Of a DNA stretch of 64,000 nucleotides, positions 23,274 to 35,395 are shown one piece after another. The DNA is taken from assembly GCF_963678635.1 (NCBI RefSeq), contig NC_087063.1:59032759-59096758 (forward strand). Reading direction: 5' to 3'. The notes below the pieces were generated by a model. It ran no database searches. It had not been told where the DNA came from and saw nothing but the letters and a program-made list of their open reading frames with translations. The DNA comes from Symsagittifera roscoffensis. Taxonomy: Eukaryota; Xenacoelomorpha; Acoela; Convolutidae. The first letter of the stretch is position 1; each line of letters opens with the position of its first letter. Position numbers and translations under genes: made by a program.

Positions 23274-24095
23274 ATGGATTTTGGGTATTCTACAAAACTT
23301 TAAACTCGTTTTGTTCCGGGGAAAGTTTTATCAGTTTTCGAATCAATTTACAATTTATAAGAGTGCTTTTGTGTTCAGGATTTTAAATCTTAAACCTGTT
23401 CTACCTTATATTCAAATTTACTAATTCAATTTTCTAATAAAAAACCCTGAATATATACAATTATGTGCAGTTACTAAGAAGTTGAGAAAATAACGTGATT
23501 AGGAATGAACCAACATTAAAAAGTGAATGATCGAACAAAATTGAAAAATCAAAATATCAAATTTTTAAAATCTAAAAGGGTATATCCACGACATTAGATA
23601 AGTAATGGTCGTGGATTTCACAGACAATGGGTAAGTATTTGTTCGTAATTTCTGCATTCGTTTTTCTAGCTAGCCATTGTTCAAGCTGGTTAGTGCTGGA
23701 TATCTCACTTACAGTCTGCGGAATTCGCTAACAGTTTGTGGAATCACTAAAAACAAACTGTCGCGCTCTAATACAATTTTATTAGTAAATATTAGGTGAG
23801 ATCATAAAAAATCATTGTCGCCCAAAAATGGTACAAGGCAATTCATTGACGCTTCAAACTGATAGTCTAAGAGATTGAGAGAATAACTTGATTAAGAATG
23901 AATTACGAATGCCTTAACCTGAAGCAACATTAATAGGTGAATGATCGACCGATGGTCGATATGAAACATACTTAGCAGGTATCTAATAAGTGCTAAATTA
24001 ACTAAAACTAAGTCTACAAACTCTACAAATCATAAAATAAAGAAATTGAGAAATTGAGTTTTAATGATTTCAATGAATTTTAAATGTATTCGGCG
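23274..24095. repeat. Non-coding DNA with a dispersed repeat (copy A)
   Basis: The segment 23570-23830 is repeated at 27720-28050 (and partly at 27510-27620). It includes the blocks TTCAAGCTGGTTAGTGCTGG and ACAAACTGTCGCGCTCTAA and the TGCGGAATTCGC-type short palindromes also found in the MITE-like element at 13.1 kb. No coding potential is seen. Confidence 0.6.
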
Positions 24096-25600
24096 TCAAA
24101 TTCTTCTAAAGCTTGTTGTACGTCCTGATCTATCGTCGACGATATTCGCTCCCGGAATCTTGCTCTGCGACAATGATGGGTGATTTCCCGGTGGGAGACT
24201 CCCGCGATGTCTGAACGTACCCCGACTTCGCGCGGGGAATGAGGAAATCAGGTGACCACCACAAGAAAGCAGGCGGTCTGATTGTAGATCTAGGCGGCTG
24301 GTAGCAACAGTATGCGTTTCCTCTGGTGTGCTGTCCAGCAATATTGGCTCTAGAGCGGATCATCCGAAGGATGATGGTCCAGGAATGCTGCTGTCTTGAG
24401 ACGATTTCTGAGGGGAATCCGGAATGACGATAACTTTTGTCGACGAATTAGTGGTCGTTTGTATGAGCGTCGGGTCTCCGCCAGTCAAATTCCCACTGGT
24501 CATCTTTTTCTGAGGGTTGTCTCTGGTTGACTTCTGGGGAGGCGATGATTTCCTCTTTCCGGCTAAAATATGTCCATTTTCCAAAGTGACCGTGTGGTCC
24601 GAAGAATCAACAATCGCCTCTTTAAATGGATTAAAACACGATTCTCCAATACATTAAAGAAGGTTACCTCCAGCAGTAGCCAATTTCGCTAGAGCAGGCC
24701 GTTTCCGATTAGAGATTGGAATTGGGGTTGCTCGACTTCCATGGGTAATCTTTGCCAGTGGGATGTCCGAGTCCGAGGAGGAGTCCATCACCGCGTCTTC
24801 GTATCCGTCCTCTGCGCCATCGTGTAGCTCCCATTTTTTGCCCGGCGGTTCGATATGATTGACTTTCCTTGATCTAAACGATTATCAATATAGATCAGAA
24901 AGCGTCCAAAGGGCCGGCGAATTTTAAATTAATCTTTTATCAATAATGAAAGTTCCGGTATTTGCTCATACGCTCCGATCCCAACAACACCTTAAGGTTC
25001 TTACCGGCTTTTGAACATTGTTTGCAAGATTTGCCGGGGTGATATGTTTCCCTATAAACAAGTTTTCACCAGATAAATTCAGCCAGAAACTTCATGCCAA
25101 ACTGGCCAGGATGGGACTCATGTAACATCGAACTGAATGCGCCTCGGGCCGCAGCTGTCCAAGGAAAGTAGATCATCTCTGGTGTGCAGGTGCTTATCAT
25201 AGTTTTTCATGTAGAATCCATGAGGTTCCAGTGGTCGTCCTGTCTTCAGTGTTGTGATCAGATCCCATAAGACTTTGTCATCCTTGGTCATTATTAGTAG
25301 TAACTTCTTGGAGCAAAGATTTTCCGGTATAATTGGGGAAGAAGGTAAAGATAAGTTAACTTTGTAGCGTTTCAAAAAATTAAAGTGGTCATTGTTAAGA
25401 AGGTCGTCTTCAAATTTCAAAGCAATATTGTGTTCTTCTGGTATGGGAACCGATCGTTTAGCAGACCAATCTGGGACGATTACTGAAGGGTCAGAAATTT
25501 TCGATGATGAAGTTCCCGCGGTATTCAACATTTTTGGTAGCAAACTATCGTTCAGCATTATGAAATATAGTAGGGCCGAAAACTAAATGATTTTGTAGCT
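24096..25600 (-). pseudogene. pol: Deleted LTR-retrotransposon pol fragment, with a following ORF overlapped by ATGA
   Basis: Reading down the minus strand: 25558-25118 gives a pre-integrase segment ending near RRIQFDVT. After a frame change comes an H2C2 zinc module: MLHESHPGQFGMKFLAEFIW, an in-frame TGA, then YRETYHPGKSCKQCSKAGKN (25110-24985). The catalytic core is missing. An acidic exon-like part (24884-24690) and a GPY/F-like end (DSSDHTVTLENG, near 24590) lead to a stop at 24360-24362. That stop overlaps an ATG at 24363-24361 that opens a 77-codon ORF. The order zinc module, integrase tail, overlapping next ORF fits an env-class LTR element. Confidence 0.65.
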
Positions 25601-26043
25601 TAAAAGCGAATTATTTAGCGGTAAATAATAGCAGCACTAATTCTACGATTAAATGAAGCTAAAGAGCTATCGATTCGAATTTGACCAATCGCATTGCTTG
25701 AATTACTCATTCCCGACGGGAGAAAAGTATTGTCAATTGAATTTACAGCGACCGACGGTTGGTCTAATTTTATTCCATTTAAAACGGTAAAATTTTGCGA
25801 AGTCTAGTTTTTTTTGACCGTGATAGTTATGTTAGTTAATAAAAAAAAGATCTGTAGAGCTGGAATGTGAAAATTGTTGCGACGACTACAATTGTGAAAA
25901 CCATAACCTCAACCAGAATCTACCACATAGTTGAATGTCAACTTCCAGAGGGATCAACTGTGCAAGTTGACATTGAACTTCGGCATAGGCTATGTTTTTG
26001 ACGTTTGATACCTATGAAAAGTTGACTTTAAACCTTATTTTAA

Positions 26044-27500
26044 AAGCTTTAAACTTGAATCTATGGCTGCTACGAATCAATTCGAATTTGCATTCTAGGG
26101 CGTTCACGAATTGATTCGTAATAAGCCAAAGTTTTAACTTTAAAACTACGATTAGTTGTCACTGTTAATCCATCCTATAATGAAAATGGAATCAGTTCTT
26201 ACAATAACAGCTTAAAACATAAAGTTTCATTTAGCCGCGTTAAATCAAAATCAACAACATTGTTAAAAATTTTTTATCCCTGGGCATTTTGTTAATTAAT
26301 TATGCAATTAAAATAATCGAAATATTTGGTTTGACAGTTTCGATTGGTTGCGTTAAACCGCAAGCATGACTGTTTTTGACACAGCTACAGATATTTGCTT
26401 GGATATGTCAGTAATTATTTATCGGAGGCAAATCAAAACGCAGAATGGTCTAAGAGCAGAATGGCTCAAATAACCTCATTTATGATCTACATAGGAAAAC
26501 TAAATTTAAAAATCAAAATGGGCGTTTTCAATCAAATTTGAAATTGTAAAAGGGTATATCAACGAATTTAGTTAAGTAATGATTTAAGCAATGATTTAAA
26601 TAGCTTCAAATTTGAATTTATGGCTGCTACGATTTAATTCGAATTTACATTCTAGGGCATTTACGAATTAATTCGGGGTATGCCATAGTTTTAAATATAA
26701 AACTACGATAAGTTGTCACTGTTAATCCATCCTATAATGAAAAAAGAATCAGTTCCTACAAAACCAGCTAATACATAAAATTTTGTTTAGCCGAGTTAAA
26801 CCAAAATCAACAACATTGTTAAAATTTTTTATTCCTAGGCTTTTTGTTAACTAATTATGCAATTAAACTAATCGAATTATTTGGTTTGACAGTTTCGATT
26901 GGTTGCGTTAAACCGCAAGCTTGACTGTTTTTGACACGGCTACAGATATTTGCTTGGATATGTCAGTAATTATTTATCGGAGTCAAATCAAAACGCAGAA
27001 TGGTCTAAGAGCAGAATGGCTCGAAAAACCTCATTTACGATACACATAGGAAAACTAAATTTAAAAATCAAAATGGGCGTTTTCAATCAAATTTGAAATT
27101 GTAAAAGGGTATATCAACGAATTTAGTTAAGTAATGATTTAAGAAATGATTTAAATAGCTTCAAATTTGAATCTATGGCTGCTACGATTTAATTCGAATT
27201 TACATTCTAGGGCATTTACGAATTAATTCGGGGTATGGCATAGTTTTAAATATAAAACTACGATTAGTTGTCACTGTTAATCCATACTATAATGAAAAAA
27301 GAATCAGTTCCTACAAAACCATCTAATACATGAAATTTTGTTTAGCCGAGTTAAACCAAAATCAACAACATTGTTAAAAATTTTTTATCCCTAGGCATTT
27401 TGTTAACTACCTATGCAATTTAACTAATCGAAATATTTGGTTTGACAGTTTCAGTTGGTTGCGTTAAGCCAAAATCTTGACTGTTTCTGACACGGCTACA
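26044..27500. repeat. Tandem repeat, unit about 555 bp, 2.6 copies
   Basis: Units start near 26044, 26603 and 27156 at the block TATGGCTGCTACGA; spacings are about 559 and 553 bp, and the third unit stops near 27500. Each unit contains TTGGTTTGACAGTTTCGATT and a Lys-type AT-rich body without a coding frame. Flanking 25600-26043 is also non-coding. Confidence 0.85.
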
Positions 27501-27719
27501 AAGATTTTAAATTCTAAAAGGATATATTCACGAATTTAGTTGAACAAGGATTTAAGATTTGTTCATGGATTCCACAGACAATGGTTAAGTCTTTGTTCGT
27601 AAATTCCGCATTCGTTGTTCTAGCTATATTCATTGCTCAATGCTGCTGGGTTATCAAATTACGGATTTACAAATCAAAATTGCCATTTCACTCAGATCTT
27701 TAATTTTATATTTAATTTC

Positions 27720-28050
27720 TAAAGGGTATATCCAGGAATTTAAGATTTTTTCGTGGATTCCACAGACAATGGTTAAGTATTTGTTCGAAAGTTCCGCATT
27801 CGTTGTTCTGGCTAGCCAATGTTCAAGCTGGTTAGTGCTGGATATCTCACTTACAGTCTGCGGAGTTCGCTAACAGTTTGTGGAATCCATAAAAACAAAC
27901 TGTCGCGCTCTAAAACAGGTTTATTTTACGTGAGATCATATAAAACAGCTACTCGGGTCCCCCTCACCTTTTCCAGAGGTGAGAATTAACCGGCATGGAG
28001 GGTATCATCTGGGAGCCACCCAGACTCATTGTCGCCCGAGTTTGGTATAA
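27720..28050. repeat. Dispersed repeat (copy B)
   Basis: It matches 23570-23830 over most of its length in the same orientation, with an insertion-like difference near 27935-28030. Both copies end in GTGAGATCATA followed by CATTGTCGCCC. This suggests a non-autonomous mobile element, but target duplications could not be identified. Confidence 0.6.
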
Positions 28051-28599
28051 GTATGATACTAAGGTTCACGAAAGGGGTGCTGGAATCAAGCCGATGGGAC
28101 TTCAAGTCGAAACGTAAAGTTAGGGACTTCAAGCCGGATAATTCAAAAACTGGCAGATATTATTAACGGATGCCAATGAAAACATAGCAATTTGAGGTGC
28201 TTGTAAAGTTTCAATTTCGGCCTGAAGTCCCTTCGGCTTGAAGTCACGTCGGCTTGTTGTCCTAGACCCCACAAAAGGACCCCAAGAAAGGCCCCCGACG
28301 AGATATGTAGGGCATACCACTAGCGTGGGTTACTTGAATGTCGTTTTAACACTGAACTTGTCAAAATTGATCTCTCGCTTGGTTGTGATTTCGTGAGCTG
28401 AGTACTATGTGGGTTGAGTTTGTTCAGCTACACGAAGAAGGTACTTGGGGTTCAGTATTTAGAATCTGCGGTGATTTTTCAGCTCCATGTTTCATTAGAG
28501 CCACGGTTGCAGAAACCTTACTTTCACCGCTAGTTTGACATTCATCCATCAAAAATTGTCAATGAAGTAAAGAGCTGAAAAATTACTCCCCGGATGTAG

Positions 28600-30998
28600 C
28601 TGGTAGGATGTCGGATCAAAAACTGAATCAGAGTAAAGAGAGTCAACTAAGTATTCTAGCTTCAAAAACTTGAAATCACTACCCGCAAATTTACGGCACT
28701 GGATGGCATCAGGTGACAGTTTTTTTTATCAGCTCTTCCGTCTGGTTTTTGCGCAGTATCACTATATTCCAAATCAGTTGTTGAATCGTTTTTAGCTACT
28801 CGGTTTTGCAACCGTTCCTCTTTAGTCATCGTTCCTTTGACCAAATCTTTCAGCAGAAGAAAACAGTTAGGTGTCTCGGAAAGTCCCCGAAGAATGGTTT
28901 GAGCATTGTTTTTGGCTAGGACAGTATCTCCTAACTCATGGATCCATTTTCCACCGAGTTTGTGGTGCTAGAATCGGTTTTGCTATCTTTCCCGCAACTG
29001 CTGCCGCTGTACATCCGAAAGTATCCAACACATAAAATCGCAATCCAGAAAGCAGCAGACTAGATGGACGCTTTTCATCGACGGCAACTTTCGGATATTC
29101 TAGATTTTTTTGACATATTTGTAATTACGACGGGATAGGATTGGTTCCTCCCAAGACGTCTCCCGCTCTGTTTAGAAAACTACATGTGCACTTGCCAGAT
29201 TTGATGAACTTGCAGAATAAAAAAAAAACATTTCGAGGAATAATGGGTCTTGCTTATGCAATCTTCCTCCGCCTCGCATTGTCCTACTTTGAAAATCCTT
29301 GTTCGCATGGTGGTTGGATTTTTCGAGAGCTTCGCACAAATGTTCCCATGGACTTCGTATAAAATTGCTCACTACAAGTTGTGGCATTAGGAGTAATTTT
29401 AGTTTGTAGGGAGTCATTCCTTGTTCTCCAAAGATAAGCACTGAAACTTGAAAGTACGTTTCAGCCCACTTTTTGTACTCTATAGCGTTAAAATCACCTC
29501 TTGTTCTTAGTAATTGCGTGCATTCAATCAAGCTCTTTCTCAAAGTTCACTGGCATTTTTAGTGGTGATGCACCCTAAGGTTTTTCTCGGGTAGATGGCT
29601 TGTAGCACTTTTACAGACTTAACCTACGTATCCGGCTTTTCTTTGGGGCGAACAACAACTTCATTTTTACATACTCCTTCAAAGGGATCTTCAGTTTCTG
29701 TGCTAGCCTCTTTCATTTCTTCCTTGTCAGCGATGAGAGTCATGGCACAGATTCCAGAAAGAGAGATTGCACCCACTTTGCCAGCTTTGACTGTTCCTGC
29801 TATCGAGACAGTGTTGAAATGAAAAAATTGCTTTTTGGCCTCTCGTCTGGTCTAATTTTCCTCAAAGCGCTGAATGGCAAATTTTTCGTGAGGATGCATA
29901 TCATTGGTTATTTTTTGTGCAATTTTACAAAGATCTGTTTCCACACATCGAGTAATCATGTGGGTTGCATCTGGACAAACGCATCGAATGTCTTCAATGC
30001 TGACCAGTGACGTCTTGGGTAACTTTTTTCGACATGGCACATTGAGTTCAGTTCTTTTACCAGTCGCTGGCTGGCAAGTAAGTGGGTGGAAGTCTGTAGT
30101 ATCATTTGACATATACAGTGGGAGCCACGAGACTGTATCAGATGACTGCTCATTAGAGACACCAATAACCAGCCGCAAAAAAAGTGGTGAATCGCCACTG
30201 TAGGTCAGCTTTGCTCCTAACTGTCTTAGGGCATTTGTTTGGCTGTACAATGCCTGCTGATTCTTGGTCGCCTGCTGTGGTGGGACCAAAGTTCTGCACC
30301 ATAGCGTATCTGCTGTCTTTATAACGGTACGCTGAATTTAATGATAAAATTAACCAGGGAAACGCACTTTGATAAATTTGAATTCTCAGTGTCTTAAGCC
30401 TTGGCTGAGGATTACATTAACAATGATTAACTATTTTCTCTTAAGTTCCGCACTGGATTTTGTCCGTACGCAGAAATATTTCGCGCTCTGCTCCCTTTGA
30501 CAAATATTATTTTTTGGAAGATAGTACTGCGTGGAGCCAAAAGGCCTAATTTAGTTAAAGAGCAAATGAATAACCATACTGACTATTAATAACAGATAAG
30601 CGATGCCGAGACTAATAATCATGAGAGATATTTTTCCAAAAGAAAATTGACTTACCTGCGAAACAGAAAACGCTGCTAGTTGACTGTACACTAATGTTGA
30701 CATCGAGGAGCCTGAACGCGATCCTGGTAACCTCCATACCACCCATCTCACAGCTGTCTCCCCAGATATCCACGCGTAATCCTTGAAGCCCTGTGGTTTT
30801 CAGTGAAAGAAGCGCAAATGCTTTAACGCAAGAAACTAGGTCACTTCGAAATCCAGAAAATGATTTCTCGGGCTTACAGAAGTTTGTAAAGTGAACCACT
30901 GTTTCGGCGGTTGCTCGACGAATGTGTCTAGAAGAAGGAGCGAATAATTTGAAGCCAGTAATTTCAAGCCGAGATCGAAGTGGTGATAATATCGTCAA
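28600..30998 (-). CDS. Unrecognised multi-exon gene, probably damaged
   Basis: An exon at 30998-30656 reads SRHIRRATAETVVHFTNFCK and WGDSCEMGGMEVTRIAFRLL, and ends at a perfect donor (GCAG|GTAAGT, minus strand). An acceptor near 30330 (aaattcag) opens the next exon, first in one frame (AYRYKDSRYAMVQNFGPT) and then in another (LGAKLTYSGDSPLFLRLVIG), so a frameshift lies near 30290. Further open pieces are CVCPDATHMITRCVETDLCK (near 29970) and EHLCEALEKSNHHANKDFQS (near 29310). These have the look of a conserved, possibly transposon-derived protein with Cys/His pairs, but I do not recognise the family. Confidence 0.4.
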
Positions 30999-30999
30999 C

Positions 31000-32190
31000 G
31001 TTTCCGGTTTTTTATCGCCTTAGCCAAATCTGCTTAAAATCTTCAGAAGATTCCCGTTTCTTAAATATGCGAGTAATTATAAAACGGGTCGAAAAAGTAA
31101 AATCTACACTTTTTGCGACCACATTTACCGCGTTTTATTCTCTGGGAGTATTTTTCAGCTACTTCCATTAGTCCTTGGAGGCTAATTCTATGATATCGAA
31201 TATAAAACAGAACTTGGCGCCAAAATTTTTCAGTTCCTTTTTGAGCGCGCCATTATTGTAGTTTCTCCAGTGCTCTCTTCCGAGTAGTCTTGCGAGGAAT
31301 CACATGCTTCGGAAATTGAATATGATGGTGCCTGTATAATGATGCAGTTGCTAAACTTCTTGATGGCTCTGAGGGTGATGGAAGAGCTAATGGTTGTGAG
31401 ATTGCTGATTCTGTTGATTTCGGGATTCTTGATGATTTTCCTAACTGTTCTGACTGTCGGTGTCAATCTGTTCTGATGGTTTATAACACTAAAAGGCGAG
31501 TAATCGAGTAGCATTGTTTCTGAAAAGAAAAACTTGACCAGGTTCCTCCGTTTTTCGTTCCACGGTATTTCCTTGAAGCCCCGTAGAACTAACATCTGCA
31601 TAATTCAGGCGGCTACTGCAATCGAAGGACTGCGTTGCCGTAGTATTGCTATTTTTCGTACAAGATTGTTAACTTTCATTGTTGTTCCATCGAACATTTC
31701 TGAAAAAAGTCTTTTCACTGTTCGATATTTGTTTGCCAATTCTTTTCCTGCTTTTTCGTCAAGAATTTTGGCGTCTACAAATTTTCAATCATTATCTGAT
31801 TCTATCGATTATCGGTTCCATAATTGTTGATCCATACATTTCTCGGTCATCGACGAGTCGTTTTTCGTATCGGGCGAGTCATTCATTTGTATGTCGTTTC
31901 GTACGCGTCGGTTTGTGCGTCCCGATTCCTATCTCGGTTATTTGACTGTCGATTCGTATGTCGGTTTATTTGTCGGTACGTCGAGTGTCGTATCGGTTTT
32001 TGCGGATATTGGTGTCGGTTTTGTTTCTCGGAATTGTTTCAGGTGCAGTAACGAATGATTTTAGAAGACTTTCAAACTGAATGTGAAAGAGGTGCATTGA
32101 TGAATAAATAGAGGGTGTTACTTAAGTTGTCCATATCAGTGAAATTACCAATTTGCTTAATCGGAAATTTAAGTGTGGTGTGTGTGATTT
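31000..32190. other. Stretch without a supported gene; CGTATCGGT-rich low complexity
   Basis: Short open frames exist on both strands (for example 31230-31601 minus), without domains. From 31850 to 32035 the DNA is a degenerate simple sequence built on TCGGT and CGTATCGG. Confidence 0.4.
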
Positions 32191-32670
32191 TTAAACTTGG
32201 ACTAACCGGCTTGGCCAAACTTATCGAAACAATTATGAAGCTTGATAGCGTCATAATTGTTTCGATACTTTTTAAGCCGTCAACTAAAGTAGTCACTGAT
32301 TGTTTCGTGAGTTTGATTGATTGGATTTTCAACTGTTTAGATTTCATAATCCAAATGCTTATGTTAATCGGAGGAGTTAAATCAAACGGTTATGGTAATC
32401 GGAGGAGATCAATAATTTTTGAAAAACCCAGTTTAACTATACCTTGTAAATATAATTTACTACTTTTTTTCCAGTGAATTTTAACTTGGCCTAACCGACT
32501 TGGCCAAACTTGGATTAAGCTTCGAAGCCAGCGGATAAACTTCATAGCCAACTAGAGTCATAATTGTTTCGTTACTTTTTAAGCCGTCAACTAAAAGATT
32601 CACTAATTAGTGTTTCTTGAGTTTGATTAATTATTTTTTCAAGTGTTAGATTTCATAATTCGTGATTATC
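32191..32670 (+). repeat. Direct repeat, two copies, period about 289 bp
   Basis: Copies begin at about 32191 and 32480 with AACTTGG.CTAACCG.CTTGGCC and share TCATAATTGTTTCG and TTTTTAAGCCGTCAACTAAA further on. The second copy carries small indels. There is no coding potential. Confidence 0.7.
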
Positions 32671-32859
32671 ATCCGCTCCTCATATACGCTCCTAATTTTT
32701 CCTGTTATATGCTTTCTTGAAAAAAGTGTTTCACTTTGGAAAATACTTTTTCCAGTAAACACAACAATAATTTTATCACAGTTTCTGAATTGTATGTGTA
32801 GCCGTTCAGTTTTTTAACCCACCCCAAATACGGAAATAGTCCGTTCAATTTTGTAAAAT

Positions 32860-33545
32860 CTCAAAACGGACAGGAGTTAATGGCGCCGTGCAGTCTATTT
32901 ATCATCCAAGATACTGAAGTAGTAGTTCGTTCGAGGTTTGTAAAATATCAAATCTTGACGAAGAAGAATGTGTAATGGCGCCGTGCAATCTATCCCAAAT
33001 ACTGAAAATCTCGAATTTTGACCGCAAAGAATGTGTACTGGCGCCGCGCAGTCTATTGCCCATCCTAAAAACTGAAATAATTTGTTCTAGTTTGCAAAAT
33101 CTCAATAGTTCTTGTTGCAGTTCAAATCATTCTCAAATACTGATCAGTTCGTTCCAATTTCGTTCCAATTTACATAACAAAATTTAACTCAATGAGAAAA
33201 TCTCAATATAAACTGACAAGTTTTTTGCAGTCGCAAAATCCCAAATACTGAGAAAATCCCAATACTGAACAAAATCCCAGTTACTGACAAAATCCCAAAA
33301 CTGACAAAATCTCAATTACTGACAAAATCCCAAATACTGACAAAATCCCAATACTGACAAAATCCCAAATACTGACAAAATCTCAAAAACTGACAAAATC
33401 CCAAATACTGATAAAATCTCAAATGCTGCCAAAATCCCAAATATTGACAAAATCCCAATTACTGACAAAAAGTTCGGCAATTGCAGAACTTTTGTCAGTA
33501 ATTGGAGTTTTGTCAGTATTTGGGATTTAGCAGAACTGCAACGAA
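32860..33545. repeat. Compound satellite: GGCGCCGTGCAGTCTAT blocks then an 18-bp minisatellite with an inverted end
   Basis: Three copies of TGGCGCCGTGCAGTCTAT (one or two substitutions) lie near 32880, 32973 and 33039. From 33230 to 33470 the unit TACTGACAAAATCCCAAA is repeated about a dozen times. At 33463-33500 the unit turns over (TGACAAAAAGTTC...GAACTTTTGTCA), so the last copies are inverted and can fold into a hairpin. Confidence 0.8.
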
Positions 33546-34002
33546 CTATAATCAGTTTTTGTGATTTTAACATGGGGGGGGGTAGTTAACAGGGTACAAA
33601 ATTCGTGGGGGTAATTTAGGGAGATATATCTTCATAGGGTGATACTCCCCGGGTTGCGCCTTATGTTGGGCAACCCGTGTCGCTACAAAGATACCGCAGA
33701 GGGGAGAAAATTACAAGCTCCAAAACCGCGGATTTGGACCCTGTTATTTCTCCCCTTCATGGTACCTTGTTACGAATGTGCCATCAAGAATTTTAATTTA
33801 AATTATTATTTCTTGAAAATTGATTTTTTAGTATTGAAAAATTGCGGTTGATCCTATCAATTTAGTTTCGGTTGATCTGATTTGGTTTCCTTTTCGATTT
33901 GATTTCCTTTATTCATTACCGATCAACCCAATATATGATTGACTTTGAGTGCAAAAGTAAGTTTATCATAATTCTTAACGTTTATCTTAGAATACTAACA
34001 AG

Positions 34003-34073
34003 TTTGATGGCCTGTAGGTAAAGAAAATGGCTCCCAAATAAGAGGTTAAGGGATCGAATCCGCGCCTCTGCAG
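34003..34073 (+). repeat. tRNA-like sequence (tRNA pseudogene or SINE head)
   Basis: TGGCCTGTAGGTAAAG at 34008 resembles a pol III A box, and GGATCGAATCC at about 34051 resembles a B box (consensus GGTTCGAATCC) at a suitable distance. The acceptor stem does not pair well, so a functional tRNA is unlikely. The rest of 33546-34346 shows no gene. Confidence 0.4.
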
Positions 34074-34419
34074 GATGTTTTTAAAACAACGAAGTGAACT
34101 GCATCACAATTATTGTGGCCTAAAAGAAGTTTTTTTTTTTTAAATATGCATATCATAATAAAAATTAAGGCTCCCATTTCACATTTGAGGTACCGGTTTC
34201 ACATTCTATAGGGTATCACAAATTTGATGAGGCGAAGGTTCTAAAATATTTAATCCTGGTTTCTAAAAAAGTGATATGGATAGTGATTAGGAATTTGCGG
34301 ATTCCACTAAAATCATTGGATCTTTTTCCTTTTCCCCACCTCACATATGAATCAATTTTATATTGTATGGAGGGATTTGCTATTAATCCTTTCTTGGACT
34401 GATTTTATTTTTCTTTTCG

Positions 34420-34622
34420 TCTCCAGAGTGCAATCTACAATTTTCGCAAAAAAAGCAACATGGTCCAAAATTTTGCTGAAAAGCGATGCCAGAAGAGGGA
34501 TGCGAAACTTCATAAACCGACTTGCATCGGCTTGCACCGACTTGCATCATAAACGGAGGGCTTCAGCGACTGCTTCAGATATGCAGAGCATGTGTTGTCG
34601 CCTGGATGCTGGGAGAGAATAA
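34420..34622 (+). CDS. Possible small exon, unrecognised
   Basis: After a good acceptor (ttcgtctccag, near 34426) the frame is open to TAA at 34620-34622 and rich in Arg, Lys and Ala (KRRASATASDM). Two frames stay open for much of it. No partner exon or domain could be identified, so this may be chance. Confidence 0.2.
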
Positions 34623-35227
34623 GAGCCAATCGAAGATCTGGGCTCAAACGAAATCTGCTCTCTCCCACTAGGAAATATTATAACTTTGTGCGGGACACTT
34701 ATGAGAGGATGAAATCGGCGAGGATGAAATCGGCGATGATCAGAGTCGGTGAAGATGTGTGCTTTTGAAATAAGATTTAAAATAAGATATTTTTATTGAC
34801 TTCATATTCAAACTATTTTAGCACTAAGCCAAATAATTCAGTCCACGTCTGCGCAACTAGACTGTATCACGACAACGACAAATAGGCAGACGACGAGACG
34901 GACTACCTTAATAAATGCGTTGAGAACCAGCAGAAAGACGACCAAAACCAAGACGACGAGCAGGACGACCTCCTGGAACAAACATGAGCCGTGCAGAAAT
35001 GGACATGATGTGACGACTAACTGGTGCAAGCAGGAACCAAACGAGCCAGATGCGACGAGCGGGTACAAGCAGGAACAATTGGCGACGTTTTGGTGCAAAT
35101 GGAGCCGGAGGATGAGGAACCCATTTTGACCATTAAAATTGTATGGAACAAAACACCGTTTTTTTAATACAATAGTCTGCAATTAAACCAATATCACTAT
35201 TTTAGCCCTCTATTTTACTGAATGACG

Positions 35228-35395
35228 TTGAAAGCTCCAAGGGCACTGCTCCAGGTAAGTTGGTACTACAGTTACTGCTCCAGAAGTGACAAGTATTATC
35301 AATGAACAAGGGCACTGCTCCAACGGCACTGCTCCAGGTACTGTTGGTACTACAGTTACCGCTCCAGAAGTGACAAGTACTATCGATCAACATAC
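35228..35395 (+). repeat. Short tandem duplication upstream of the JmjC gene
   Basis: Two copies of a unit of about 80 bp (GGCACTGCTCCAGGTA...ACTACAGTTAC.GCTCCAGAAG) stand side by side, the second within the open frame of the first JmjC exon, where it encodes GTVGTTVTAPEVTSTI. Confidence 0.75.

Noticed and set aside
23839-23960. Small exon downstream of the SET gene
   Set aside because: No acceptor or frame could be linked to the SET stop codon at 23271-23273.
32880-33060. TGGCGCCGTGCAG repeats as retroviral primer-binding sites
   Set aside because: Three copies lie in a satellite context with no LTR end before them or gag after them.
34003-34073. Functional tRNA gene
   Set aside because: A and B boxes are recognisable but the acceptor stem does not pair.
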